A stretch of 45,827 bases of DNA from Asanoa hainanensis (lineage in GTDB: Bacteria; Actinomycetota; Actinomycetes; Mycobacteriales; Micromonosporaceae): assembly GCF_900188485.1 (NCBI RefSeq), contig NZ_FZPH01000034.1, positions 1 to 45,827 of the forward strand, written 5' to 3'. The notes under the pieces are model-generated. The model was not told where the DNA came from, searched no databases, and saw only the letters and a list, made by a program, of their open reading frames with translations. Position 1 is the first letter of the stretch. The number at the start of each line of letters is the position of its first letter. Below are positions 7,923 through 20,768 of the stretch, in pieces. Both the position numbers and the translations under genes were made by a program.

Positions 7923-8534
7923 TTATTCGCCGCGTTTGCGCGGCACGTGCCGCCGGTACGTGCTGACCGTCGGGTCGTCGGCGATCCAGAACCGCCATTC
8001 CAGGTCGTGCGCCCCGGTCACGCCGACGCGCGGGCCGGCCACGATCGCGGCGGCCGGCACCCGCGACGGCCCCCGCGCCAGCCGCACCGGGCTGGCGGGG
8101 TCGAACAGGTCCAGCCCGTACGCCGCGCGGTCGATGCCCAGCGCGGAGCACAGCCGGGCGGGTCCGCGGGCCAGGTCGACGTCCTTGCGGACCGCAGTGC
8201 GGCGGGCGCGGGCGGCGTCCAGGCCGGACACCACCTCGCCCGCCCGCAGCAGCACCGCGTTGGCCAGCCCGGGCGGGCCGGTGACGACGTTCATGCACCA
8301 GTGCATGCCGTAGGTGAAGTACACGTACGAGAACCCGGCCGGCCCGAACATCACCGCGTTGCGATTGGTGCGACCCCGGTGCGCGTGCGACGCGGGGTCC
8401 TCCCCCGTGCCCGCGTAGGCCTCGACCTCGGTCAGCCGGACCGTGACACCGCCGGCGGTCAGGTGGCAGCCGAGCAGCTCGCGCGCGGCCCGCACGCCGC
8501 CGCCGGCCAGCACCTCCCGCAGATCCTTCACCAC
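7923..8534 (-). CDS. DNA-3-methyladenine glycosylase (AAG/MPG family)
   Basis: A 203-residue base-excision repair enzyme that removes alkylated purines from DNA. The family motifs are present: ARELLGCHL, the catalytic segment LTEVEAYAGTGEDPASHA (general-base Glu within EVEAY), FGPAGFSYVYFTYGMHWCMNVV, and GPARLCSALGI. The double GTG at 8534/8531 begins 4 bp after the argH stop, so it reads as the last gene of the arginine operon although its function is unrelated. It ends 64 bp before the regulatory repeat of the neighbouring gene. Length and motifs are normal. Confidence 0.94.
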   Translation of the reverse strand: MVKDLREVLAGGGVRAARELLGCHLTAGGVTVRLTEVEAYAGTGEDPASHAHRGRTNRNAVMFGPAGFSYVYFTYGMHWCMNVVTGPPGLANAVLLRAGEVVSGLDAARARRTAVRKDVDLARGPARLCSALGIDRAAYGLDLFDPASPVRLARGPSRVPAAAIVAGPRVGVTGAHDLEWRFWIADDPTVSTYRRHVPRKRGE

Positions 8535-8538
8535 GCGA

Positions 8539-9981
8539 TCAGCGCGGGACGACGCGTTGCGCCGTCCACTCCCGCCAGCTCTCCAGCTTGTCCTGCACCG
8601 ACGCGAGCTGGTCGGCGACCGGGCCCGGGCCCGTCGAGCCCGGCGTCGTGCGCGACGCGAGCGCCGACTCGACCGTCAGCACCTGCCGCACGTCGGGCGT
8701 CAGCAACGGGCTGACCCCGCGCAGGTCGTCGTCGGAGAGCTCGTCGAGCGCGCAGTCGCGGGCCTCGCACAGCGACACCAGCTTGCCGGTGATCTCGTGC
8801 GCGTCGCGGAACGGCACGTGCTTGCGGACCAGCCAGTCGGCGACCTCGGTGGCCAGCGTGAAGCCGACCGGTGCGGCGGCGGCGAGCCGGTCCGTCCGTA
8901 CCGTCATCGTCGAGATCATCCCGGCCAGCGCCGGCAGCAGCAGCTCCAGCGTGTCGACCGCGTCGAAGACCGGCTCCTTGTCCTCCTGCATGTCGCGGTC
9001 GTACGTCAGCGGCAGGCCCTTGAGCATGGTCAGCACCGCGACGAGGCCGCCGACGAGCCGGCCGGACTTGCCCCGGGCCAGCTCGGCGATGTCCGCGTTC
9101 TTCTTCTGCGGCATGATCGACGAGCCGGTGGCGAACGCGTCGTCGAGCTCGACCCAGCCGAACTCCTGCGAGGTCCACATCACGACCTCCTCGCCGAGCC
9201 GGGACAGGTGCACGCCGGCCAGCGCGGTGACGAACAGGAACTCGGCGGCGAAGTCGCGGTCGGCGACGGCGTCCATCGAGTTGGCCGCCGACGTGGTGAA
9301 GCCGAGCTCCTTGGCCACCACCACCGGGTCCAGCGGCAGCGACGAGCCGGCCAGCGCGCCCGAGCCGAGCGGCGAGATCGCCGTGCGCTTGTCCCAGTCG
9401 CGCAGCCGGTCGAGGTCACGCAGCAGCGGCTGGACGTGCGCCAGCAGCCAGTGGCCGAAGCTGACCGGCTGGGCGTGCTGCACGTGCGTCATCCCGGGCG
9501 CCGGGGTCTCGACGTGCTGCGCCGCCTGCGAGACCAGGGCGTCAGCCAGCTCCACGAGCCGCGCCGCCACCCCGCGGGCGTGGTCGCGCAGATAGAGCCG
9601 CAGGTCCGTGGCGACCTGGTCGTTGCGGGACCGGCCGGCGCGCAGTTTGCCGCCGAGCGTGCCGAGCCGCTCCAGCAGGCCGCGCTCCAGCGCGGTGTGC
9701 ACGTCCTCGTCGTCGACCGTCGGCCGGAACGCCCCGGAGGCGCAGGCGGCCTCCAGGTCGTCGAGCGCGGCCAGCATCTGGCCCAGCTCCTCCGCGTCGA
9801 GCAGACCCGCGTGCGCGAGCACCCGGGCGTGCGCCCGCGACGCCGCCAGGTCGTAGGGGGCGAGCCGCCAGTCGAACTGGACGCTCACCGACAGGCGGGC
9901 GAGGGCCTCGGCGGGGCCGCCGGCGAACCGGCCACCCCACAGGCTCGTGCGCGAAACAGACTGATCGGTCACGGACACCAT
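8539..9981 (-). CDS. argH: argininosuccinate lyase
   Basis: Last step of arginine synthesis: splits argininosuccinate into arginine and fumarate. About 480 residues, fumarase/aspartase superfamily. Visible motifs are LWGGRFAGGPAEAL near the N-terminus, GRSRNDQVATDLRLYLR, TPAPGMTHVQHAQPVSFGHW and the signature GSSIMPQKKNADIAELARGK. I chose ATG 9981, 8 bp after the argG stop; in-frame GTGs at 9978 and 9972 are alternatives, and there is no strong ribosome-binding site. It is the seventh of the tightly packed arginine genes on this strand (the eighth with argR) and overlaps nothing downstream. Confidence 0.97.
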   Translation of the reverse strand: MVSVTDQSVSRTSLWGGRFAGGPAEALARLSVSVQFDWRLAPYDLAASRAHARVLAHAGLLDAEELGQMLAALDDLEAACASGAFRPTVDDEDVHTALERGLLERLGTLGGKLRAGRSRNDQVATDLRLYLRDHARGVAARLVELADALVSQAAQHVETPAPGMTHVQHAQPVSFGHWLLAHVQPLLRDLDRLRDWDKRTAISPLGSGALAGSSLPLDPVVVAKELGFTTSAANSMDAVADRDFAAEFLFVTALAGVHLSRLGEEVVMWTSQEFGWVELDDAFATGSSIMPQKKNADIAELARGKSGRLVGGLVAVLTMLKGLPLTYDRDMQEDKEPVFDAVDTLELLLPALAGMISTMTVRTDRLAAAAPVGFTLATEVADWLVRKHVPFRDAHEITGKLVSLCEARDCALDELSDDDLRGVSPLLTPDVRQVLTVESALASRTTPGSTGPGPVADQLASVQDKLESWREWTAQRVVPR

Positions 9982-9989
9982 TCTGTCGG

Positions 9990-11200
9990 TCACGCCGACG
10001 GGCCACCCAACCGGGCGTCCCGGGCAGCCGCCATGCGCGACGGCAGGCCCCAGAGTTGGACGAAGCCCTTCGCCAGCGACTGGTCGAAGGTGTCGCCGGT
10101 GTCGTAGGTGGCCATGCCGAAGTCGTACAGCGAGGACTCCGAGCGCCGGCCGGTGACGACCGCGCGGCCGCCGTGCAGGGTCAGCCGCACCTCGCCGCTG
10201 ACGTGCTTCTGGGTGTCGTCGATGAACGCGTCGAGCGAGCCCTTGAGCGGCGAGAACCACAGGCCGTCGTACGCGAGCTCGGCCCAGCGCTGGTCGACGC
10301 TCTTCTTGAAGCGCGCCACGTCGCGCTCGACGGTGACGGCCTCCAGCTCCTGGTGCGCGGTGATCAACGCGATCGCGCCCGGAGCCTCGTACACCTCGCG
10401 GCTCTTGATGCCGACCAGCCGGTCCTCGACCATGTCGAGCCGGCCGATGCCCTGCGCACCCGCGCGCCGGTTGAGCTCGGCGACGGCCTGGAACGGCGTC
10501 ACGGTCTCGCCGTCGATCGCGACGGGCACGCCGGCGTCGAAGGTGATCACGACCTCGTCGGCGTCGCGCGGTTCGGCCGGGTTCGCCGTGTACGAGTACA
10601 CGTCCTCGATCGGGCCGTTCCAGATGTCCTCGAGGAAGCCGGTCTCGACGGCGCGACCCCACAGGTTCTGGTCGATGGAGTACGGGGACTTCGCCGACAC
10701 GTCGATCGGCAGGCCCTTCTCCTCGGCGTACGCGATCGCCTTGTCCCGGGTCCAGGCGAAGTCGCGGGCCGGGGCGACCACCTTCAGGTCCGGTGCGAGC
10801 GCGCCGAGGCCGACCTCGAAGCGGACCTGGTCGTTGCCCTTGCCGGTGCAGCCGTGCGACACGATCGTGCCGCCGTGCTTGCGCGCCGCGGCGACCAGGT
10901 GCTTGACGATCAGCGGCCGGGACAGCGCCGAGACCAGCGGGTAGCGGTCCATGTAGAGCGCGTTGGCGCGGATCGCCGGCAGGCAGTAGCCGGCCGCGAA
11001 CTCGTCGCGGGCGTCGACCACCTCGGACTCGACCGCACCGCAGTCGATCGCCCGCTGGCGGATGACCTTCATGTCCTCGCCGCCCTGGCCGACGTCGACC
11101 GCGACCGCGATGACCTCGGCACCGGTCTTCTCGGCGAGGTACGGAATGGCGACGGAGGTGTCGAGACCTCCGGAATATGCGAGGACCACGCGCTCGGTCA

Positions 11201-11201
<1 letters not shown>
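9990..11201 (-). CDS. argG: argininosuccinate synthase
   Basis: ATP-dependent ligation of citrulline and aspartate to argininosuccinate. A 403-residue protein with the N-type PP-loop [15 protein letters not shown] (residues ~9-23), [28 protein letters not shown] and the [20 protein letters not shown] region. ATG 11201 shares its A with the TGA stop of argR, and AAGGGAG lies just upstream, so translation is coupled to argR. The gene is complete and the normal size. Confidence 0.98.
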
Positions 11202-14673
<3,472 letters not shown>

Positions 14674-14677
<4 letters not shown>

Positions 14678-15825
14678 GTCGAGTACGCCGAGTTCTCGTG
14701 CACGTAGCCGTGTGACAGGTCGTTGGTCCAGATCGTCGCGGTGGCGTAGCCGGCGTGCAGCGCGACCTTGACGGTCACGTCCCGCCCGCTGAGGTCCACT
14801 TTGGAGCGGTCCTCGGCCGCCGCGCCGGAGCGGCAGACCCAGACCCCGTTGACCGCGACGTCGAGCTCGTCGGGCTCGAAGGCGGCGGCCGTCGTGCCGA
14901 CCGCGGCCAGGATCCGGCCCCAGTTGGGGTCGTTGCCGAACAGCGCGGTCTTGACCAGGTTGTTGCGGGCGACGGCCCGACCGACCTCGACCGCGTCGTC
15001 GTCGGACGCGGCGCCGGTCACCTCGATCGCCACCTTCTTGGTCGCGCCCTCGGCGTCGTCGACGAGCTGCTCGCACAGGTCCTGGCAGGCCGCGGTGACC
15101 GCCTCGGTCAGCTCGTGCGTGGTGGGCGCGACCCCGGACGCGCCGCTGGCCAGCAGCAGCACGGTGTCGTTGGTGGACATGGCGCCGTCGGAGTCGACCC
15201 GGTCGAAGGTGAGCCGGGTGGCCGCGCGCAGGGCCACGTCGAGCGTCCGGGCGTCGGCGACCGCGTCGGTGGTCAGCACGCACAGCATGGTGGCCAGCCC
15301 GGGCGCCAGCATGCCGGCGCCCTTGGCCATGCCGCCGACCGTCCAGCCGTCACCCGCGACCACAGTGGACTTGGGCTTGGTGTCGGTGGTCATGATGGCC
15401 CGCGCCGCCGCGTCGCCGCCGTCGGCCGCGAGCGCGCCCAGGGCAGCGGTGACGCCCGGAAGCAGCTTGTCCATCGGCAGCCGCTCGCCGATCAGGCCGG
15501 TGGAGCAGACCGCGACCTCGCCCGCCCCGATCGCCAGGGCCGCCGCGACGTGCTCGGCGGTGGCGTGGGTGTCCTGGAAGCCGAGCGTGCCGGTGCAGGC
15601 GTTGGCGCCGCCGGAGTTGAGCACGACCGCGCGCACCACTCCCCCGCGCACGACCTGCTCGGACCAGAGCACCGGCGCGGCCTTGACCCGGTTGGCGGTG
15701 AACACACCGGCGACGGCCGCCGCCGGACCGTCGTTGACGACGACAGCGACATCGTCGTTGCCGCTCTTCTTGAGGCCCGCGGCCACACCGGAAGCCCGGA
15801 AACCCTTGGGACTTGTAACAGTCAC
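14674..15825 (-). CDS. argJ: bifunctional ornithine acetyltransferase / N-acetylglutamate synthase
   Basis: Transfers acetyl from acetylornithine to glutamate, recycling the acetyl group. About 383 residues. Like others of the family it should self-cleave before the threonine in [18 protein letters not shown], where the alpha/beta break and nucleophile lie. Further conserved pieces are [41 protein letters not shown] and [14 protein letters not shown]. The start is GTG 15825, overlapping the argC stop by 4 bp (GTGA); the longer frame to 15888 lies in argC. No argA-like gene is in the window, consistent with a cyclic pathway. Confidence 0.96.
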
Positions 15826-16823
15826 GGCATGACTCCGAGGGCGGACAGGCCGGTGGTCTCCGGCAGGCCGAGCATCAGGTTGGCGCACTGCACGGCCTGG
15901 CCGGCGGCGCCCTTGCCGAGGTTGTCGAGGGCGCTGACCACGATCACCCGGCCCGAGTCGCGGTCGACGGTGGCCTGCAGGTGGCAGGCGTTGGAGCCGA
16001 GGGTGGCCGCGGTGCGTGGGAACACGCCTGTCGGCAGGACTTTCACGAACGATTCACCGGCGTACGCGGCGGCGAGCACGTCGGCGGCGTCGGCGGTGCC
16101 GGTCGGCCGGGCCGTGACGGTGGCCAGGATGCCACGCGGCATCGGCGCGAGCAGCGGCGTGAACGACAGCGAGCGGGCGCCGGTGGCCTGCTTGATCTCC
16201 GGAACGTGCTGGTGCGCACCGGTCTTGTAGGTGGACAGGTCGCCCATCACCTCGGTGGCCAGCAGATGCGCCTTGGCGGCGCGGCCGGCGCCGCTGGTGC
16301 CGGAGGCGGCCACCACGACGACGTCGTCGGCCTCGACCGCGCCGGCGGCGACCAGCGGCGCGAGCGCCAGCGTGATCGTCGCGGCGTAGCAGCCCGTGTT
16401 GGCGACCCGGTTCGCGGCGGCGATCGCGGCCCGCTGACCGGGCAGCTCGGGCAGCCCGTAGGTCCAGGCACCCGCGTGGGGGCCGCCGTAGTAGCTCTCC
16501 CACGCCGCGGCGTCGGTCAGCCGGTGGTCGGCGCCCAGGTCGACGACCTTGACCGACTCGGGCAGCTGGGCCGCCAGCGTGGCCGACTGGCCGTGCGGCA
16601 GGGCGAGGAACACTAGGTCCGCATCGGCCAGCACGGCCGGGTCGGTCGCCGACAACGTCAGGTCCAGACCCGCGAGCTGCGGGTGTACGGCCGACAGGGG
16701 GGAGCCGGCCTGGCTGTGCGCGGTGGCGGCGACGAGGTCGAGCTCTGGGTGCCCGGCGATCAGGCGGACCAGCTCACCGCCCGCGTACCCGCTCGCTCCG
16801 GCCACCGCGACCCGGATGCCCAT
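15822..16823 (-). CDS. argC: N-acetyl-gamma-glutamyl-phosphate reductase
   Basis: NADPH-dependent reduction of acetylglutamyl phosphate. First gene of the arginine operon, 333 residues. Motifs are VAGASGYAGGELVRLI (dinucleotide fold, residues ~6-21), the catalytic cysteine in VANTGCYAATITLAL, SGTSGAGRAA, and the acid/base histidine region GAHQHVPEIKQA. ATG 16823 is chosen over the in-frame GTG two codons upstream because GGAGG lies five bases before it. The promoter and likely ArgR sites are in the 83 bp before it. Confidence 0.97.
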   Translation of the reverse strand: MGIRVAVAGASGYAGGELVRLIAGHPELDLVAATAHSQAGSPLSAVHPQLAGLDLTLSATDPAVLADADLVFLALPHGQSATLAAQLPESVKVVDLGADHRLTDAAAWESYYGGPHAGAWTYGLPELPGQRAAIAAANRVANTGCYAATITLALAPLVAAGAVEADDVVVVAASGTSGAGRAAKAHLLATEVMGDLSTYKTGAHQHVPEIKQATGARSLSFTPLLAPMPRGILATVTARPTGTADAADVLAAAYAGESFVKVLPTGVFPRTAATLGSNACHLQATVDRDSGRVIVVSALDNLGKGAAGQAVQCANLMLGLPETTGLSALGVMP

Positions 16824-16832
16824 GTGCACCTC

Positions 16833-16889
16833 CGCATGTCTATGCAGAAAACGCTAGCAGCAAGCGTTGCCGAACCGCAAGATCATGCA
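16833..16889 (-). promoter_or_regulatory. arginine operon promoter with candidate ARG boxes
   Basis: Minus strand: TTGCGG (16880-16875), 18 bp, TAGCGT (16856-16851), start near 16844. TGCATAGACATGCG (16846-16833) is a near-palindrome around the start site and ribosome-binding site. TGCATGATC (16889-16881) gives a second TGCAT half-site next to the -35. TGCAT half-sites are the core of ArgR boxes. The assignment is by resemblance. Confidence 0.5.
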
Positions 16890-16906
16890 GTCGGATGTAT
16901 GGCCAA

Positions 16907-19660
16907 TCACGCGTACGTGCGACGCCGGCGGATCAGGACACCGGCGCCGATACCGAGCAGGGCGGCGAGCGCGGCACCGGAGAGCCACGCGCCGACGTTG
17001 TGGAGCGGCATCCGGTACGCCAGCCGGACCGTGTGAGTGCCCGCCGGCACCGCCACCGCCACCAGGCCGTTGTCGGCCGGGACCAGAGTGGCGGGTGCGC
17101 CGTCGACGGTGACTCCCCACGTGCCCTGCAACGCGTCGGCGACGACCAGGTAGCCCCCGCCCTGGGCGTCGACCCGGGCCGCGATCTCGTCGGTGCCGTC
17201 CTCGGTCACGGTGACGGTGGCCGGTCTGCCCTCCGGCGCTGTCGGCGGTGCGGCGTCGAGCACCACCTGGTCACCCGGCAGCCGTCCGCTCAGCGCGGAC
17301 ATCCGGGACGTGAGGTCGGAACCCACCTGGACCCGGCTGGCCCAGCGGATCCGCGGCAGCGCGGTGGTCCGCTCCCAGACGGTCGAGTTGCCGGCGTACG
17401 CGATCCGGAGCCCGTCGGCGGCCGGCGTCACCGTCGAGATCGCGGGCCGGCTGCCCTCCCCGGCGACGGTGACCGGCCGGTCCACGACCACGACGGCGGT
17501 CAGCGGCGTACCCGCCGGGATGTCCTCGCCCGCGATCGGGACGTATGTCGGGGTCCCGATCTTTCGCCACCGCACCGACCTTTCGGCCCTGGTGAGCTCC
17601 GCACCCCGGGCATCGCGGATGCTGACCTCGATCCTGGTCGGCCTGGTGAGCGCGGCGGCGAAAATGAAGCCGACGCCCCGGATCGGGCCCTTCGTCGCGA
17701 GCGGCACGCTCACCGGCCGGCCCGGCTCGAGTGCGACCGTCGACCCGTCACCGCCGGCCACCCGCTCGGTGCCGAAGACGTCCGCGCTCGGCGGGGTCAC
17801 GAAGTAGCGCACCGCCAGCCGGTCGAGGATCGGGCTGCGGGCCATCTCGTGAGTGGCCGGCACGCGCAGCAGCGTGGCACCGAACTGCTCGCCCGGGAGC
17901 CCCTGCACGGTCTCGGCGAACCGGCCGTCGAAGAACGCCTCACCGGTCAGCGACCGGAGTTTGGCCGCGCTGTCGGCGCCCGGGTACATGCCGTAGTCGG
18001 CCGCGGCGAACCGCTCGTGCCCGAGGTTGGCGGCCAGGTAGCGGTGCACGTCGGTCTGCGGATACCAGGTGCCCCGGTCGACCCGTGGCCAGTACGCGTC
18101 GACGGTGGCCAGCGCTTGACCGGCCATCAGCAACGGCACGAGGGCCGCCGCCGCGACGGTCAACCGGTCGGCGCGCCACAGCACGCGGACGGCCAGGGCG
18201 GTGACGGCGATGATGGCCAGCCCGCCCGCGGTGCGCAGGGCGAAACCGCGCATCCCGAGGCCGCTGTCCGGGGCCGCCACCACCCGCCAGCCCGCGAACA
18301 GGGTCGCGGCGACGAACACCAGCCCGGCGGCGCCGACGCCGAGGGCCCACGACCGTTGCCGGCCCGCGACGGCGACCGGGCCCTTGGCGCGCCGCAGGGC
18401 GAGCTCGAAGCCCACCGCGACCAGCACTGCGACCAGGAAGCCGAGAACGCTCCGGGCCCGGCCGACGAAGTTGTCGGCGAACAGCAGCGGCAGCTTCTGC
18501 AGGAGCTCCAGCGGCAGCCCGCCCGCGTAGATCAGCACCAGCCAGGTGGCGGTGGCGCCGACGAGATAAGCCCAGACGCCGCGCGGCAGGAACGAGCGGG
18601 CCCGGGCCGGCAGCGCCACCGCGACGAGGAACAGCACCAGGCCGGCGGCGCCGACGTAGGAGAGCGCCTCGACCGCGTTCGGGCGCAGCGCGAAGTCGTT
18701 GACCCGGCCGAGCGACCACGGCGCCCACGAGGTGAGCAGCGCCGCCGGGTCGAGGTGGTCAGCGCCGGTCTGGCCGCGTCCGCTCAGCTTGGCGTGCCGC
18801 ATGGCGGCGGCGAACGGAAGGAGCTGGATCGCGGTGATCGTGACGGCCCCGGCCAGCGCGCCCGCGGCGCCGAGGACCGGGCCGAGCGGGCGGCCCTGGG
18901 CGAAGGCCCGCACCAGCAGGTAGCCGCCCGCGGTCAGCACCGTGTAACCGGTGACCGCGGGGAAGCCGCCGAACAGCATGCATGCCAGGGCCGTCGCCAG
19001 GAGCGCGCCGTCGCGTACCCGGCGCTCGGTGGCCAGCCGCTCGGCCGCCCAGAACACGGCCGGGATGAACGCGGCGACCCGGGTCTGCGGCCAGTTGGTC
19101 CACACGACCATGAACGCGCTGCTGGTGAAGGCCAGCCCGCCGAGCCACGCCGCGGCGCGGCCGAGCCGCAGCCGGCGCAGGAACAGGTAGGTGCCGCCGG
19201 CCGCGACCAGGATCTCCAGCAGCTTGACGAACGCGGGCGCCAGCGGCGCCGGCAGGACGTAGTACGGCAGCGTCAGCGGCGAGAGGACGGCGAAGTTCGG
19301 CACCGCGCCCAGGGTGCTGCCGCCCGCGACGTACGGGTTCCACGCCGCCAGCCGGCCGTCCCGCAGCTCCGCGGCGAACAGCGACGTGCTGGGCAGCACC
19401 GACGCGACCACGTCGTTGGCGATCTCGTTGGTGACGGGGACCGACAGGCCCGCGCCGGCGTACGGGCTGTGGCTGACCAGCAGGTCGGTGTTGGCGAAGG
19501 TGGTCAGGCCGAGCAGCGGCGTCCCGATGCCCACCAGCGCGAACAGCACGACGGCGAGCAGGGCCACCCGGTCCACGAGAAGAGCCCGGGTGCGTGGCGA
19601 CGCACCCGGGCTCTCAGAGCCGTTCTCGACGGCAGTAAGCGTGCCGGTTTGCTCCACCAT
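16907..19660 (-). CDS. YfhO-family polytopic membrane protein
   Basis: A 917-residue integral membrane protein with about a dozen hydrophobic helices. Most are in the first ~560 residues (VALLAVVLFALVGIGTPLLGL at the start). A large extracytoplasmic region follows (~600-880), then a last helix SGAALAALLGIGAGVLI with a basic tail. NTDLLVSHSPY, AAWNPYVAGGSTLGAVPNFAVLSPLTLPYYVL and GGFPAVTGYT match the YfhO family. That family belongs to the GT-C-like glycosyltransferase fold group and is linked to glycosylation of wall polymers; the exact role here is unknown. A TACGGT box ends eight bases before ATG 19660, so the transcript may be almost leaderless. It neighbours sugar-nucleotide genes, which supports a glycan role. 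Confidence 0.88.
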   Translation of the reverse strand: MVEQTGTLTAVENGSESPGASPRTRALLVDRVALLAVVLFALVGIGTPLLGLTTFANTDLLVSHSPYAGAGLSVPVTNEIANDVVASVLPSTSLFAAELRDGRLAAWNPYVAGGSTLGAVPNFAVLSPLTLPYYVLPAPLAPAFVKLLEILVAAGGTYLFLRRLRLGRAAAWLGGLAFTSSAFMVVWTNWPQTRVAAFIPAVFWAAERLATERRVRDGALLATALACMLFGGFPAVTGYTVLTAGGYLLVRAFAQGRPLGPVLGAAGALAGAVTITAIQLLPFAAAMRHAKLSGRGQTGADHLDPAALLTSWAPWSLGRVNDFALRPNAVEALSYVGAAGLVLFLVAVALPARARSFLPRGVWAYLVGATATWLVLIYAGGLPLELLQKLPLLFADNFVGRARSVLGFLVAVLVAVGFELALRRAKGPVAVAGRQRSWALGVGAAGLVFVAATLFAGWRVVAAPDSGLGMRGFALRTAGGLAIIAVTALAVRVLWRADRLTVAAAALVPLLMAGQALATVDAYWPRVDRGTWYPQTDVHRYLAANLGHERFAAADYGMYPGADSAAKLRSLTGEAFFDGRFAETVQGLPGEQFGATLLRVPATHEMARSPILDRLAVRYFVTPPSADVFGTERVAGGDGSTVALEPGRPVSVPLATKGPIRGVGFIFAAALTRPTRIEVSIRDARGAELTRAERSVRWRKIGTPTYVPIAGEDIPAGTPLTAVVVVDRPVTVAGEGSRPAISTVTPAADGLRIAYAGNSTVWERTTALPRIRWASRVQVGSDLTSRMSALSGRLPGDQVVLDAAPPTAPEGRPATVTVTEDGTDEIAARVDAQGGGYLVVADALQGTWGVTVDGAPATLVPADNGLVAVAVPAGTHTVRLAYRMPLHNVGAWLSGAALAALLGIGAGVLIRRRRTYA

Positions 19661-19727
19661 CAGGAGAAACCGTACCCGTTTGTCCGGTTAGCCCGCCCAA
19701 CCTCCCGTCAGGGAGTACACCGACGTG

Positions 19728-20753
19728 TCAGAGACGGCCGTCCTTGACCGCCTGGGTGACCCACGGGATGACCTCGTCGAGCATGGTGTCGAGGCTCGTC
19801 GTGGCCTCGAAGCCGAGCACCTTGCGGGCCTTCTCGACGTCCGGCACGCGCTTCTGCACGTCGTACTCGAACGGGTCGTCCGACACGACGCTGAACGGCA
19901 CGTCCGGGCCCTTGATCTTGTGCCAGATCACCTTCGCCAGGTCGAGGACCGTGGTCGACTCGGCGGTCGAGAGGTTGAAGTCGTCGTTGGTCGCGGCCTC
20001 GTGCTCCATCGCCACGACGATGCCCCGGGCCAGGTCACCACCGTAGGTGTAGTGCCGGACCTGCTCGCCGGAGCCGAGGATGTGCAGCGGGTCCTGGCCC
20101 TTGACGATCTTCTGGACGAGGTCGGGGACCACGTGCGACATGGCCAGCTTGACGTTGCCCGAGAGCACCTCGGCCTCGCCCAGCGCGCGACCCTCGCCGA
20201 CGCCGACGCAGTTGAACGGCCGGACGATCGTGTAGGGCAGCTTGTACTGGTCCCAGGCAGCCTTGGCGTAGTACTCGACCGCGAGCTTCTGGAAGCCGTA
20301 GGACGAGAGCGGCGGCGGCACCTTGCGCTCGTCGCCCTCCTTGCTCGGCCAGGTCTCGGTCGACTCGAACACCATCGACGACGACATGTAGACGACCTTC
20401 TTGAGCTTGCCGTCGCGGTGGGCCGCGATGGCCGCGTCGCAGGTCGACGCCATGATGCGCTCGTTGGCCGCCAGCAGGTCGTACGCGTAGGCGTGGAAGT
20501 AGGAAATGCCACCGATCAGCGCCGCGCCGGCGATCAGGTGATCACAGTCGCTCAGCAGCTTGGTCATCAGGTCGACGTCACGCGCGTCGCCCTCGACGAA
20601 GTGGTAGCTCGGGTGGTTGTCGTAGCTGCGCGAGACCGGTCCGTACTTGGAGAAGTTGTCGAGACCGACCACCTCGTGGCCGCGACCGAGCAGTTCCTCG
20701 ACCACGTAGCCGCCGATGAACCCCGCCGAACCGGTTACCAGAACCTTTGCCAC
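19728..20753 (-). CDS. NAD-dependent sugar-nucleotide epimerase/dehydratase (extended SDR)
   Basis: A 341-residue short-chain dehydrogenase of the extended type. The NAD-binding glycine motif is TGSAGFIGGYVVEELL (residues ~7-22), the acidic residue after beta-2 is in VGLDNF, the catalytic serine is in VVYMSSSMVFE, and the YxxxK pair is in SSYGFQKLAVEYY. A substrate part with RPFNCVGVGEGRA and RHYTYGGDLARGIV follows. It resembles epimerases or decarboxylases acting on UDP-glucuronate or GDP-mannose, but I cannot name the substrate. GTG 20753 has GAGGAG 11 bases upstream and lies 15 bp after the glycosyltransferase stop, so it is the third gene of that operon. Confidence 0.9.
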   Translation of the reverse strand: MAKVLVTGSAGFIGGYVVEELLGRGHEVVGLDNFSKYGPVSRSYDNHPSYHFVEGDARDVDLMTKLLSDCDHLIAGAALIGGISYFHAYAYDLLAANERIMASTCDAAIAAHRDGKLKKVVYMSSSMVFESTETWPSKEGDERKVPPPLSSYGFQKLAVEYYAKAAWDQYKLPYTIVRPFNCVGVGEGRALGEAEVLSGNVKLAMSHVVPDLVQKIVKGQDPLHILGSGEQVRHYTYGGDLARGIVVAMEHEAATNDDFNLSTAESTTVLDLAKVIWHKIKGPDVPFSVVSDDPFEYDVQKRVPDVEKARKVLGFEATTSLDTMLDEVIPWVTQAVKDGRL

Positions 20754-20768
20754 TGCTCGCAGTCTCCT

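Noticed and set aside
16895-19747. A 950-codon plus-strand open frame
   Set aside because: Antisense shadow of the YfhO-family gene. It is rich in Arg/Gln/His/Gly with no domain, while the minus strand has clear membrane helices.
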